Part shown: piece after piece, positions 1-8,011 of the stretch | Position numbering within the stretch: the first letter of the stretch is position 1 | Layout: each line of letters opens with the position of its first letter | NCBI RefSeq assembly: GCF_000364605.1 | Contig: NZ_KB822587.1 | Location: 1 to 64,000 of the forward strand | Length of the DNA: 64,000 nucleotides | Direction of reading: 5' to 3' | Origin: Nocardioides sp. Iso805N | GTDB lineage: Bacteria > Actinomycetota > Actinomycetes > Propionibacteriales > Nocardioidaceae | Program-made: the position numbers and the translations under genes | The notes under the pieces: model-generated | Told to the model about the DNA's origin: nothing | The model's database searches: none | What the model saw: the letters and a program-made list of their open reading frames with translations, nothing else

Positions 1-130
1 TGCAGGGCAGATTACTCACGTGTTACTCACCCGTTCGCCGCTCGAGTACCCCGAAAGGCCTTTCCGCTCGACTTGCATGTGTTAAGCACGCCGCCAGCGT
101 TCGTCCTGAGCCAGGATCAAACTCTCCGTA
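1..130 (-). rRNA. rrs: 16S ribosomal RNA, 5' end (partial)
   Basis: Read on the minus strand, the segment gives the conserved start of bacterial 16S rRNA: GAGAGTTTGATCCTGGCTCA, then the GACGAACGCTGGCGGCGTGC and ACACATGCAAGTCGA blocks and the GTGAGTAACACGTGAGTAA helix. Only about the first 130 nucleotides lie in the window; the gene runs off the left edge. The mature 5' end is placed near 130 by comparison with other 16S genes. The gene is transcribed leftward from the promoters at 382-481. Confidence 0.96.
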
Positions 131-375
131 GAAAAACAAAACCCAACCAACCCAAAGGCCAGCCGGGACAAAGAGATGCCTGAACAAGAGAACCTGACAT
201 ATTGCCAGAATTCATTGTCAAAACCATCACCCGAAGGTAACGGGGCATAACAAACTAATTCGTCGACTATGACACACTGTTGAGTTCTCAAGAATCACAC
301 GCGCACCGTGGATCAACACCCTTGCGAGCATCTCCCCTGCGGGGCTTGCAATATCCTACCCGGCGTTTTGCGCCT
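131..375 (-). other. rRNA operon leader region
   Basis: This AT-richer stretch between the inferred transcription start (about 375) and the 16S 5' end has no convincing coding frame. It contains the TTGAGAACTCAACAGTGTG block typical of actinobacterial rRNA leaders. I read it as the transcribed leader used for antitermination and RNase III processing. Confidence 0.7.
280..291 (-). promoter_or_regulatory. rRNA leader processing/antitermination element (boxA-like)
   Basis: The perfect 12-base palindrome TTGAGTTCTCAA sits in the leader about 150 nt upstream of the 16S 5' end. On the transcript strand the context reads TTGAGAACTCAACAGTGTG, a block found before actinobacterial 16S genes and linked there to NusB/boxA antitermination and precursor processing. 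The role is assigned from that known conservation. Confidence 0.6.
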
Positions 376-381
376 GGCGGT

Positions 382-410
382 ACCTTACCGGAGACCTTCG
401 CTTTCCGCAA
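382..410 (-). promoter_or_regulatory. rrn promoter, proximal
   Basis: On the minus strand TTGCGG (405-410) is followed after exactly 17 bp by TAAGGT (382-387), a good match to the principal-sigma consensus. It lies about 250 nt upstream of the 16S 5' end and points at it. The upstream sequence GCGAAATTGCGG is repeated at the distal promoter. Confidence 0.65.
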
Positions 411-451
411 TTTCGCGTTTCGCGCTTTTCGTTTCCGCCGCAGTGATAACC

Positions 452-481
452 ACTTTAGCCGAACCGAACCGCATCCCGCAA
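452..481 (-). promoter_or_regulatory. rrn promoter, distal
   Basis: On the minus strand TTGCGG (476-481) is followed after 18 bp by TAAAGT (452-457). It lies 71 bp upstream of the proximal promoter and shares its -35 hexamer and the preceding GCGAAA, which suggests local duplication. Tandem promoters are usual for rRNA operons. Between 482 and 612 I see nothing else assignable. Confidence 0.6.
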
Positions 482-612
482 TTTCGCGATAACCGCTTCA
501 CTCTCCACACCCCTATCCCACACCCCAGCACCGGGAATCCGGCCCCGCATCCACTGGACACAAGACACCCACCCGGCGAAGGAGGATCGAAGAAGGTGGC
601 CAACCTGGGGCC

Positions 613-643
613 GGGAGCCCGAACCCTCTCGGGCCTTGCTCCC
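613..643 (-). terminator. Possible tyrS terminator hairpin
   Basis: An imperfect inverted repeat lies about 75 bp beyond the tyrS stop: inner stem GCCCGA/TCGGGC with outer arms GGGAG/CTCCC separated by a bulge. There is no T-tract. It may end tyrS transcription before the rrn promoters. The support is weak. Confidence 0.3.
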
Positions 644-718
644 CGCCGCTCCCTGGCGACTCGGAGAACAGTACGCACTCCCTGCCGCCACCACAAATCG
701 ACGGACGCAGGTGCTCGT

Positions 719-2005
719 TCAGTGCACCTCGACGCCGGCGAACCGCTTCTTGCCACGGCGCAGCACCAGCCAGGTGCCGTCGACCAGATCGTCATCGGGG
801 ACGACAGCCTCGGGGTCGTCGACCCGGACGTTGTTCACGTACGCGCCACCCTCGCCGATCGTGCGTCGGGCCTCTCCCCTGCTCGTGGCCAGCCCGGCTG
901 CGATGAGGAGGTCCACCACAGCAAGTCCGTCGGTGCGGTCGACACTCACGGTGCCAGCCTCACGCAGGGCCGCGGCGAGCGTCGTACCGGAGAGGGCGGA
1001 CAGGTCGCCCCCGCCGAAGAGCGCTGCGGCGGCGGCCCTGGCCTGCTCGGTCTCCTGGGAACCGTGCACCAGCGTCGTCATGTGATCGGCGAGCGCCTTC
1101 TGCCCGGCGCGCAGGAACGGCTTCTCGGCCGTCTGCTGCTCGAGCTCCTCGATCTCCTGGTGGGAGAGGAAGGTGAAGATGCGCAGCAGCTCGCCGACCT
1201 TCTCGTCCTCGACGTTGAGCCAGAACTGGTGGAAGGCGTACGGCGACATCATCTCCGGGTCGAGCCACAGCGCGCCACCTTCGGTCTTGCCGTACTTGGT
1301 GCCGTCGCTCTTGGTGACCAGCGGCGTGGTGAACGCGTGCACCGTCGCACCCTCGGCTCGGCGGATCAGCTCGACGCCGCCGGTGATGTTGCCCCACTGG
1401 TCCGAGCCGCCGTACTGCAGCGTCACGCCGTGGTCGCGGAACAGGTTGAGGTAGTCCATCGACTGCAGCAGCACGTAGGAGAACTCGGTATAGGAGATCC
1501 CGCTCTCCAGGCGCTTGCGCACCGTGTCGCGCGCCAGCATCCGGTTGACCGGGAAGTGCTTGCCCACGTCGCGCAGGAAGTCGATGACCGACAGCGAGGC
1601 CGTCCAGTCGTAGTTGTTCACCATGGTCGCGCCGTTGGTGCCCTCGAAACCGGTGTCTCCCTCGAAGGCGAGGAACGGCTCGATCTGGCGTCGTACGCGA
1701 TCGACCCACTCCCTGACGGTGTCGAGCGAGTTCAGCGTGCGCTCGCCGGAGTCCCTCGGATCGCCGATCATGCCGGTCGCGCCGCCGACCAAGGCGTACG
1801 GCGTGTGCCCCGCCCGCTGCAGCCGCATCGCGGTGATGATCTGCAGGAGATTTCCCATGTGGAGGCTGGGCGCCGTCGGGTCGAAGCCGATGTAGAACTT
1901 CACGCTCCCTGCGGTCAGCGCTTCGCGCAGCGCTTCGCGGTCCGTCGAGTCGGCGACAAGGCCGCGCCACTCGAGGTCGTCGAGGAGGGTGGGATCGATG
2001 GACAC
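719..2005 (-). CDS. tyrS: Tyrosine--tRNA ligase
   Basis: Class I aminoacyl-tRNA synthetase that charges tRNA-Tyr in the cytoplasm. The 428-residue length is normal for bacterial TyrS. The HIGH-like signature is SLHMGN at residues 47-52 after the YIGFDPTAP block, and the KMSKS-like loop is KYGKT at about 237-241. The tyrosine/ATP-pocket motifs QYGGSDQWGN (197-206) and SYTEFSYVLLQ are intact, and an S4-like RNA-binding domain forms the last 65 residues or so. The start is GTG at 2005, chosen because the family N-terminus begins there and an AGAAAGG lies just upstream. It is divergent from the kinase gene across a 141-bp gap and lies immediately upstream of the rRNA promoters on the same strand. 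I am sure of the function. Confidence 0.97.
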   Translation of the reverse strand: MSIDPTLLDDLEWRGLVADSTDREALREALTAGSVKFYIGFDPTAPSLHMGNLLQIITAMRLQRAGHTPYALVGGATGMIGDPRDSGERTLNSLDTVREWVDRVRRQIEPFLAFEGDTGFEGTNGATMVNNYDWTASLSVIDFLRDVGKHFPVNRMLARDTVRKRLESGISYTEFSYVLLQSMDYLNLFRDHGVTLQYGGSDQWGNITGGVELIRRAEGATVHAFTTPLVTKSDGTKYGKTEGGALWLDPEMMSPYAFHQFWLNVEDEKVGELLRIFTFLSHQEIEELEQQTAEKPFLRAGQKALADHMTTLVHGSQETEQARAAAAALFGGGDLSALSGTTLAAALREAGTVSVDRTDGLAVVDLLIAAGLATSRGEARRTIGEGGAYVNNVRVDDPEAVVPDDDLVDGTWLVLRRGKKRFAGVEVH

Positions 2006-2146
2006 GACAGGCCTTTCTCACGGGTGGACCAGGCTCGCCGGCCGGGTCATCACCCCAAGCGTGCCGCATCGGAGCCGCGCGCGGCCATTCGGTTCCGGGG
2101 CTCGGGCATAGCGGTCGATCGGGGCCCGCGTCTTAGAGTCGGCAGC

Positions 2147-3670
2147 GTGATCGCAGGCAGATACGCGCTCGGGCGCGAGCTGGGGCGAGGCGGGATGGGT
2201 GCCGTCTGGCTCGGCACCGACGAGGTGCTGGGCCGTCCCGTCGCGCTCAAGCGGCTCGCACCGGCGAACAGTCCCTCCCGTGCCAGGGCCGAGCGTGAGG
2301 CCCGGCTCGCGGCCCGGCTCAGTCACCCCCACGTGGTCGCCGTCTACGACCTGGTCAGCGAGGCCGACGACCAGTGGCTGGTGATGGAGTACGTCGAGGG
2401 CAGCACGCTGGCAGCCCGCGTCACGGCCGAGGGTCCGCTCTCACCTGACCAGACCGCCCCACTGCTGCGCCAGGTCGCCGACGCGTTGGGCGCCGCGCAC
2501 GCCGCCGGCATCGTGCACCGTGACGTGAAGCCGTCGAACATCCTGCTGGACCCGATCGGCGAGGCCAAGCTGGCCGACTTCGGCATCGCTCGCAGCGACG
2601 ACCTCGACGCGACCATGACCCAGACCGGCTTCCTCACCGGCTCCCCCGCCTACCTCGCACCCGAGGTGGCCGCCGGCAGCCCGGCCGGTCCGGCGAGCGA
2701 CGTCTGGTCGCTGGGCGCGACAGCGTTCCATGCGGTGGCCGGCAGGCCGCCGTACGAGATCGGCGACAACGTGATGGGCACGCTCTACCGGATCGTGCAC
2801 GAGGAGCCGCCGCGCACGGACCGCGCCGGTTGGCTGGCGCCCCTGGTCGCCGGCACGATGACTCAGGACCCGGCCCGGCGGTGGTCCCTGGCGCAGGTGC
2901 AGGCATTCCTCGCCGCGCGGCACGTATCGGCGGAGGCGACGCGCACGCTGCCCGCACTAGCGGCCGTCGCCCCGCCCGTCACGCCACCCGTCACGCCACC
3001 GAGCTCGGCACCGTCCGCCGATCCCTCAGCGGCCCCCGCGGGAACCGGACCGACCGCGGCCGCATCGACGACGGTGGTCCCGGCTGCGCGTGCTGCCACG
3101 ACGGCGACCGCCGGCCGGGCAGCTACTGCGCCCGCTCGGCCGACCAACCCGGCGCGACGCGGCGCACGACCTCAGCACGGCCGTCAGCGGCGTACGAGCT
3201 GGCTGTGGCCGGCCGTGACGGGGGGTCTGGTGGTGGCGGCGCTGCTCGTGGCGCTGCTGGCGATCCATCCGTGGAGCCGCGGCAGCGGCACGGCCGCGCA
3301 TCGCGGCGCCCCCACGCCCTCCGGCGACCCGTCGAGCGCCGCTCCGGTCTCGACCGCAGGGGCTCCCACCGCTGACGGAGTCCGCGCGTTCGTCGCGACG
3401 TACCTGGCCGCGGCGAGCAGCGACCCGGTGAAGGGGTTCTCGATGCTGACCCCGGACTACCAGCGCGCCAGTGGTGGGCTGAAGGGCTACAGGGGGTTCT
3501 GGGGCAAGGTGCGCAAGATCCAGAAGGTCGCCGACGTGCTGCCGTCGCTGGACCCGCTCGGCGTCTCCTACCGCTACACGTACGCACTGCGCGGCTCCGG
3601 CAAGCACACCGAGGACGTCCAGCTCAGGCTGGTCTACGACGATGGTCACTATCTGATCTCCGCCAGCTGA
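2147..3670 (+). CDS. Receptor-type serine/threonine protein kinase (PknB-like)
   Basis: Membrane-anchored Hanks-type kinase of 507 residues. The cytoplasmic kinase domain (about 1-270) has the glycine loop GRGGMG (13-18), the ATP-binding lysine in VALKRL (K35), the catalytic loop HRDVKPSN (D126) and DFG (144-146), so it should be active. An Ala/Pro/Thr-rich linker follows, then one transmembrane helix (about 350-374) and an outer domain of about 130 residues that has no PASTA repeats and resembles a small NTF2-like module. The frame stays open far upstream, but homology begins at VIAGRYALG, so I take GTG 2147 as the start. The ligand and targets are unknown. It may be co-transcribed with the aldo/keto reductase 29 bp downstream. 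Confidence 0.88.
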   Translation: MIAGRYALGRELGRGGMGAVWLGTDEVLGRPVALKRLAPANSPSRARAEREARLAARLSHPHVVAVYDLVSEADDQWLVMEYVEGSTLAARVTAEGPLSPDQTAPLLRQVADALGAAHAAGIVHRDVKPSNILLDPIGEAKLADFGIARSDDLDATMTQTGFLTGSPAYLAPEVAAGSPAGPASDVWSLGATAFHAVAGRPPYEIGDNVMGTLYRIVHEEPPRTDRAGWLAPLVAGTMTQDPARRWSLAQVQAFLAARHVSAEATRTLPALAAVAPPVTPPVTPPSSAPSADPSAAPAGTGPTAAASTTVVPAARAATTATAGRAATAPARPTNPARRGARPQHGRQRRTSWLWPAVTGGLVVAALLVALLAIHPWSRGSGTAAHRGAPTPSGDPSSAAPVSTAGAPTADGVRAFVATYLAAASSDPVKGFSMLTPDYQRASGGLKGYRGFWGKVRKIQKVADVLPSLDPLGVSYRYTYALRGSGKHTEDVQLRLVYDDGHYLISAS

Positions 3671-3699
3671 TCGGCCACGTATCCGGTTGAGTTGCTGAC

Positions 3700-4665
3700 A
3701 TGCGCTACGTGAAGCTCGGCAACACCGGCCTCCAGGTCTCCGCCGTCATCCTCGGCTCGATGAGCTGGGGCGACCCCGCTCGCGGTGGCTTCGAGTGGGT
3801 CCTCGACGAGAAGGCCGCCCAGCAGTTCGTCGGGGCGGCCCTGGAGGCGGGCATCACCACCGTCGACACCGCCAACGTCTACTCCGGCGGCAGCAGCGAG
3901 GAGTTCACCGGCCGCGCGCTGTGGTCGGTCGCCAAGCGGGAGGACGTCGTCCTCGCCACCAAGGTCTACAACCGGATGCGCCCCGGCCCGTACGGCGCCG
4001 GCCTCTCGCGCAAGGCGATCCTGCACGAGATCGACGCCTCGCTGACCCGGTTGGGCACCGACTACGTCGACCTCTACCAGATCCACCGCTGGGACCCCGA
4101 CGTACCGATCGAGGAGACCATGGAGGCGCTGCACGACGTAGTCCGGGCCGGCAAGGCGCGCTACCTCGGTGCGTCGACGATGCACGCATGGCAGTTCGCC
4201 AAGGCCCAGCACGTCGCCGAGCTGCACGGCTGGACGAAGTTCGTCTCGATGCAGCCGCAGTACAACCTGCTCTACCGCGAGGAGGAGCGCGAGATGCTGC
4301 CGCTGTGCGCGGACCAGGGCGTCGGCGTGATCCCGTGGAGCCCGCTCGCCCGCGGTCGCCTCACCCGCGACTGGGAGCAGAGCAGCGCCCGCCAGGAGAC
4401 CGATCCCCGCAGCGTCTCGCTCTACCGGGACAGCGACCCGGGCATCGTGGAGACGGTCGCCCGGATCGCCGCCGTACGCGGTGTCTCACGGGCCCAGGTG
4501 GCGCTGGCTTGGGTGATGGCGAACCCGGTCGTCACCGCGCCGATCGTCGGCGTCACCAAGCCCGCACACCTCGAGGACGCCATCGCGGCTGTCGATCTCG
4601 AGCTGACGCCCGAGGAGTACGACGCCCTCGCAGCGGGCTATCAGACCCGGCCGATTGCGTTCTGA
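3700..4665 (+). CDS. Aldo/keto reductase
   Basis: NADPH-dependent carbonyl reductase of the AKR fold, 321 residues, closest in layout to the YghZ/Kv-beta-like group that starts MRYVKLGNTGLQVS. The catalytic tetrad is present: D56 (VDTAN), Y61 (VYSGG), K88 (ATKVY) and H129 (YQIHRWD). The cofactor-binding C-terminal part shows IPWSPLARGRL and the PIVGVTK block. The start ATG follows a weak ribosome site. It lies 29 bp after the kinase gene and may share its transcript, though a functional link is not evident. The physiological substrate cannot be told from sequence. Confidence 0.9.
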   Translation: MRYVKLGNTGLQVSAVILGSMSWGDPARGGFEWVLDEKAAQQFVGAALEAGITTVDTANVYSGGSSEEFTGRALWSVAKREDVVLATKVYNRMRPGPYGAGLSRKAILHEIDASLTRLGTDYVDLYQIHRWDPDVPIEETMEALHDVVRAGKARYLGASTMHAWQFAKAQHVAELHGWTKFVSMQPQYNLLYREEEREMLPLCADQGVGVIPWSPLARGRLTRDWEQSSARQETDPRSVSLYRDSDPGIVETVARIAAVRGVSRAQVALAWVMANPVVTAPIVGVTKPAHLEDAIAAVDLELTPEEYDALAAGYQTRPIAF

Positions 4666-4724
4666 CCGCGGCCTCCGCCCGCGTCGCCGCTGCGCCGGGG
4701 GCGATCGCCCGATAGGGTCCCGGC

Positions 4725-4798
4725 GGGCCGTTAGCTCAGTCGGTTAGAGCAGAGGACTCATAATCCTTGGGTCGCGGGTTCGAGCCCCGCACGGCCTA
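4725..4798 (+). tRNA. tRNA with CAU anticodon (Ile2 or elongator Met)
   Basis: All four arms fold: acceptor 4725-4731/4791-4797, D arm GCTC...GAGC, anticodon stem GAGGA/TCCTT with loop CTCATAA (anticodon CAT), and T arm GCGGG-TTCGAGC-CCCGC. It is 74 nt and the CCA is not encoded. Base pairs 4 and 5 are C-G, which match the determinants described for TilS-modified tRNA-Ile2 rather than tRNA-Met in E. coli, so Ile(CAU) is favoured. The first acceptor pair would be a G-U wobble. Elongator tRNA-Met remains possible. Confidence 0.9.
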
Positions 4799-4805
4799 CG
4801 CACCT

Positions 4806-4841
4806 GATCTGGGGAGATGGACTCGTCCATCTCCCCAGATC
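4806..4841 (+). terminator. Strong hairpin terminator after the tRNA
   Basis: A perfect 16-bp inverted repeat (arms 4806-4821 and 4826-4841, loop CTCG) begins 7 nt after the tRNA. There is no T-run, as is common for actinobacterial terminators. It probably ends the tRNA transcript and may also stop the convergent response-regulator transcript. Confidence 0.8.
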
Positions 4842-4917
4842 TGCGTCGGGGAGCAACACGCGAGTAACCGGCCTGCTCGTGCTCTTCCGCACGGTCGGGG
4901 CCGGCACCATCGTGACC

Positions 4918-5586
4918 TCAGCGCCGCTGGCGCTCCCGGTTCGGGTCGACGGTGCGGACGTGGTCAGGCGCGAACCCGTGGCTCAGACCCCAGGCCACCG
5001 CCTGCGACCGGCGCTGGACGCCCATCTTGCGGTACGCGGTGCGGATGTAGGTCTTGACCGAGTTGATGGAAAGGTAGACCTTGTCGGCGATCTCCTGGTT
5101 CGTGAACCCTTGGGTGATCAGCGCGACGACCTCGGCCTCGCGGGCGGCGAGACCGAACTCTCTCCCGGGCCACGCGCCGACGGCGGGGTCGGATCGTGCG
5201 GCCTCGGGCGGGGTGACGGACTCGCCCGCGTGCACCTTCTCGAGCGCCTCGACCATGTCGGCGGTAGCCATCCCCTTCCAGAGGTAGCCTGCCGCACCGG
5301 TCGCGATCGCAGCATCGATGAGCTCTGGTTGGAGGTTCCAGCTGAAGACGACGACCTTCGGCTTCCCGGTGACCGCCAGACTCCGGACATCCATGCGCTG
5401 GCCCTGGTCCTGGCCGAACGTGTCGTAGAGGACGATGTCGACGTTGCTGGCCGTCGCCTTGTTCGAGTCGAGCTCGACAACCTCGACCCGGTCGGCGTAC
5501 GGCGCCAGGAGCGCCGCGACGCCGGCGACGACGATCTCATAGTCGTCGTTGATGGCGACACGGACCGGAGCAGGCGAGTCGGGCAT
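4918..5586 (-). CDS. LuxR-family response regulator
   Basis: NarL/FixJ-type two-component regulator of 222 residues from ATG 5586; the frame extends 35 codons further, but the receiver domain starts at MPDSPAPVRVAINDD. The receiver (about 1-125) has the acidic pair (NDD), the phospho-acceptor aspartate in VDIVLYDTF and the conserved lysine in GYLWKG. The C-terminal HTH (about 145-210) shows FTNQEIADKVYLSINSVKTY, the classic LuxR recognition region. No histidine kinase is adjacent, so its partner is encoded elsewhere. It is divergent from the sigma factor gene over 181 bp, which suggests mutual or shared control, possibly of general stress. Confidence 0.9.
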   Translation of the reverse strand: MPDSPAPVRVAINDDYEIVVAGVAALLAPYADRVEVVELDSNKATASNVDIVLYDTFGQDQGQRMDVRSLAVTGKPKVVVFSWNLQPELIDAAIATGAAGYLWKGMATADMVEALEKVHAGESVTPPEAARSDPAVGAWPGREFGLAAREAEVVALITQGFTNQEIADKVYLSINSVKTYIRTAYRKMGVQRRSQAVAWGLSHGFAPDHVRTVDPNRERQRR

Positions 5587-5767
5587 GGCCGCGAGCCTAC
5601 GCACCTCGAGCCGTCGACGTCCTCCGCGCACACGGGTGAGACGGCATCGTCGTCCAACCCGATCGCGGCAGTGTCTGAGCGTGCAGCGCAAACCCGCAGC
5701 TCACCCAGAGGGGTGAAAGTGGTCCGGTAGCCGTTTAGGCGGCGTCGCGCTGCGCACTGTCGCAGGT

Positions 5768-6556
5768 ATGACGATGAACTCGATGCTCATGAACGAGCTG
5801 CCCCGAGAGGTGCGGCGCCAGCAAACCACGCGGCTGCTCACTCGGGCTGCTGCGTCGAGCGGGGCGGAGCGCTCCGCGTTGATCAATGACGTGATCGTCA
5901 TCAATGCGTCGATGGCCCGCAGCATCGCTTCGAGGTACGCCAACCGTGGTATCCCGCTCGAGGACTTGGAGAGCGTCGCCTACCTCGCGCTGGTACGAGC
6001 AGCGCAGAAGTTCGACGGCAGGCTGGCCGAAGACTTCCTGGTCTACGCGGTCCCCAGCATCCGCGGTGAGATCAAGCGCCACTTCCGAGACCGCGGATGG
6101 ACCGTGCGTCCGCCGCGCCGACTGCAGGAGATCCAGGCCGGCATCACCCGCATGGCCGAGGAGACCGCCGATCCGGCGGAGCTGGCACGCGCGCTTGGCG
6201 CGACCGAGGCCGAAGTACGCGAAGCCCAGTCGCTGAAGGGCTGCTTCACGCCGCTCTCCCTCGACTCTCCCGTCAACGAGGAGGCCGACGCTGCGAGCCT
6301 GGGTGAGCTGTTGGCAGGCGATGACCTCGACCGCTCCGCGAGCGAAGCGCGGCTGACGTTGGCACCGGCCCTGCGGACGCTGACCGAGCGGGAGCAGCTG
6401 ATCGTGCGGCTTCGCTTCATCGAGGACCTGACCCAGAAGGAGATCGGTGAGCGGATCGGAGTCACGCAGATGCAGGTCTCGCGGCTGCTCAAGCGAGTGC
6501 TGACGAAGCTGCGCGAGCACATCGACATCACTCCGGAGCTCGCAACCTCCGCCTGA
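5768..6556 (+). CDS. RNA polymerase sigma factor, SigB/SigF family
   Basis: Group 3 sigma factor of 262 residues directing RNA polymerase to stress or developmental promoters. Region 2 is seen at about 40-105 (IPLEDLESVAYLALVRAAQKFD and SIRGEIKRHFRDRGW), region 3 at about 110-180, and region 4 at about 200-250 with the HTH LTQKEIGERIGVTQMQVSRL. Several ATG codons lie near the 5' end (5768, 5774, 5783, 5789), so the exact start is uncertain. No anti-sigma or anti-anti-sigma gene is adjacent, unlike many sigF loci. The divergent LuxR regulator may control it. Confidence 0.92.
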   Translation: MTMNSMLMNELPREVRRQQTTRLLTRAAASSGAERSALINDVIVINASMARSIASRYANRGIPLEDLESVAYLALVRAAQKFDGRLAEDFLVYAVPSIRGEIKRHFRDRGWTVRPPRRLQEIQAGITRMAEETADPAELARALGATEAEVREAQSLKGCFTPLSLDSPVNEEADAASLGELLAGDDLDRSASEARLTLAPALRTLTEREQLIVRLRFIEDLTQKEIGERIGVTQMQVSRLLKRVLTKLREHIDITPELATSA

Positions 6557-7045
6557 GAGCTAGGGAGGCCCACACGACTTGACGGCGACATCGCGTGTGT
6601 TGTCAGCAACCGGCCCGACCGGTCAGAGCGGGTGCCGGGGCACGGAAGAGTCGGTCCGCAGCCCCGTCCGAGGCGACCCACGGGCTTGGCAGGCAGCGCC
6701 CCTGCGAGAGCAGCCACCCGCACACCGATGATGCTTCGAGTCAACGCTCGGCCGAGATCTCGCGGACGATCGTGGTTCGGGCGAATCGCTCCAGTGACCC
6801 CCGTCGTGGGCCTCACCGTGCTGAGTCACGACCCGCCTGAGACAGTCGATGCACTCGCTGTCGCACTCCGGCTCGTCGCCCATCGGGACCGCATCGACAG
6901 CGCCGAGGCGTCCAAGGATCTCTTCGCCAGCCTCGCCTGAAGGCCGTCGGTCGCTGCGTGAGAGGAAGATACTGGCGGGTGCTCGGCGGTACGACGACCC
7001 GACGATGTGGCTAGGATCACGCGCGGCAGCCGACGGGAGGAACAC
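6557..7045 (+). other. 489-bp gap without a convincing gene
   Basis: Open frames here are short, overlap on both strands and have skewed composition. The best candidate, 6632-6940 on the plus strand (102 codons), is Arg/Pro-rich at first, with a more protein-like second half (PETVDALAVALRL), but no ribosome site or family is recognisable. The 3' part must hold the promoter for the ABC operon at 7046. I see no RNA gene or repeat. Confidence 0.4.
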
Positions 7046-8011
7046 ATGGCAGGTGAGCTGACGCTTCCGGCCGCCGCACACCGCGAGGCTGACTTCGGGC
7101 ATGACGCGCTGGTCGTCTGCGACAACCTGGTGCGGATCTATCAGACCGAGGGTGTCGAGGTGCAGGCCCTCCAGGGGCTCGATCTCCTGGTGCACGAGCG
7201 CGAGATGGTCGCGCTCGTGGGCGCTTCGGGATCCGGGAAGTCGACACTGCTGCAGGTCCTCGCAGGCGTCGATGCGCCGACAGCCGGACGGGCGCGCGTG
7301 GCGGGGCACGACCTCGTGGACATGCGGCGATCCGACCGGGTGCGCTATCGCCGCCACGTGGTGGGGTTCGTGCGGCAACAGTCGGCGCGCAACCTGGTGC
7401 CGTACCTGACAGCGCGGCAGGTGGTCGACCTGCCGATGACGATCGCCGGGGTGGCTCGCAAAGAGCGTCGTACGCGCGTCGGCACGGTGCTGGAGACCCT
7501 CGGAGTCGCGGACTGCGCCGACCGTCGACCGCACGAGATGTCCGGCGGCCAGCAGCAGCGGGTCGCGATCGCGGTCGCCCTGGCCAATCAGCCGCGCGTC
7601 CTGTTGGCTGACGAACCGACAGGCGAGCTGGACAGCGAGACCGCCGCGGAGGTGTTCGCCGCACTCCGCACAGCGAACCGCGCGCTCGGCGCCACGGTCA
7701 TCGTCGTCACCCACGACGTGTCCGTGAGCGGCCAGGTGCCGCGCACCGTCGCGATCCGCGACGGCCGGACCAGTAGCGAGACCCTGCGTCGCGCAGCCTC
7801 GGGTGATACGCCCGGTGTCGCCGAGGAGTACGCCGTCATGGACCGCGCAGGGCGGGTGCAGGTGCCGCGAGAGTTCCGCGAAGCGCTGGCACTGACCCGT
7901 CGGGTGCGCCTGGCGCTGGAAGCGGACCACGTCGAGATCCGCTCTGACAACGACTCCGGCGACGGCTCTGACAACGGCCCGGACAAGGGTGACGACGGCG
8001 AGGACGCGTGA
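7046..8011 (+). CDS. ABC transporter ATPase with AbrB-like C-terminal tail
   Basis: MacB/LolD-type ATP-binding subunit of 321 residues, starting at the ATG preceded by GGAGG. The nucleotide-binding domain has Walker A GASGSGKST (59-67), Q-loop RQQ (110-112), signature MSGGQQQR (165-172), Walker B LLADEPT (186-192) and H223. Unusually the chain continues past residue 250: residues about 262-298 (AVMDRAGRVQVPREFREAL and after) look like an AbrB/MazE swapped-hairpin fold, then an Asp/Gly-rich acidic tail of about 20 residues. It overlaps the next ATPase by 4 nt (GTGA). With the two FtsX-type permeases it forms an export or lipoprotein-release machine of unknown cargo. Confidence 0.9.
   Translation: MAGELTLPAAAHREADFGHDALVVCDNLVRIYQTEGVEVQALQGLDLLVHEREMVALVGASGSGKSTLLQVLAGVDAPTAGRARVAGHDLVDMRRSDRVRYRRHVVGFVRQQSARNLVPYLTARQVVDLPMTIAGVARKERRTRVGTVLETLGVADCADRRPHEMSGGQQQRVAIAVALANQPRVLLADEPTGELDSETAAEVFAALRTANRALGATVIVVTHDVSVSGQVPRTVAIRDGRTSSETLRRAASGDTPGVAEEYAVMDRAGRVQVPREFREALALTRRVRLALEADHVEIRSDNDSGDGSDNGPDKGDDGEDA

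Noticed and set aside
193..221. TTGACA-like element in the rrn leader on the minus strand
   Set aside because: No acceptable -10 hexamer at 16-19 bp; the promoters at 382-481 fit much better.
308..2146. A 613-codon open upstream extension of the kinase frame on the plus strand
   Set aside because: It runs through the rrn promoters and antisense to tyrS, has no homology and no ribosome site; kinase similarity begins at GTG 2147.
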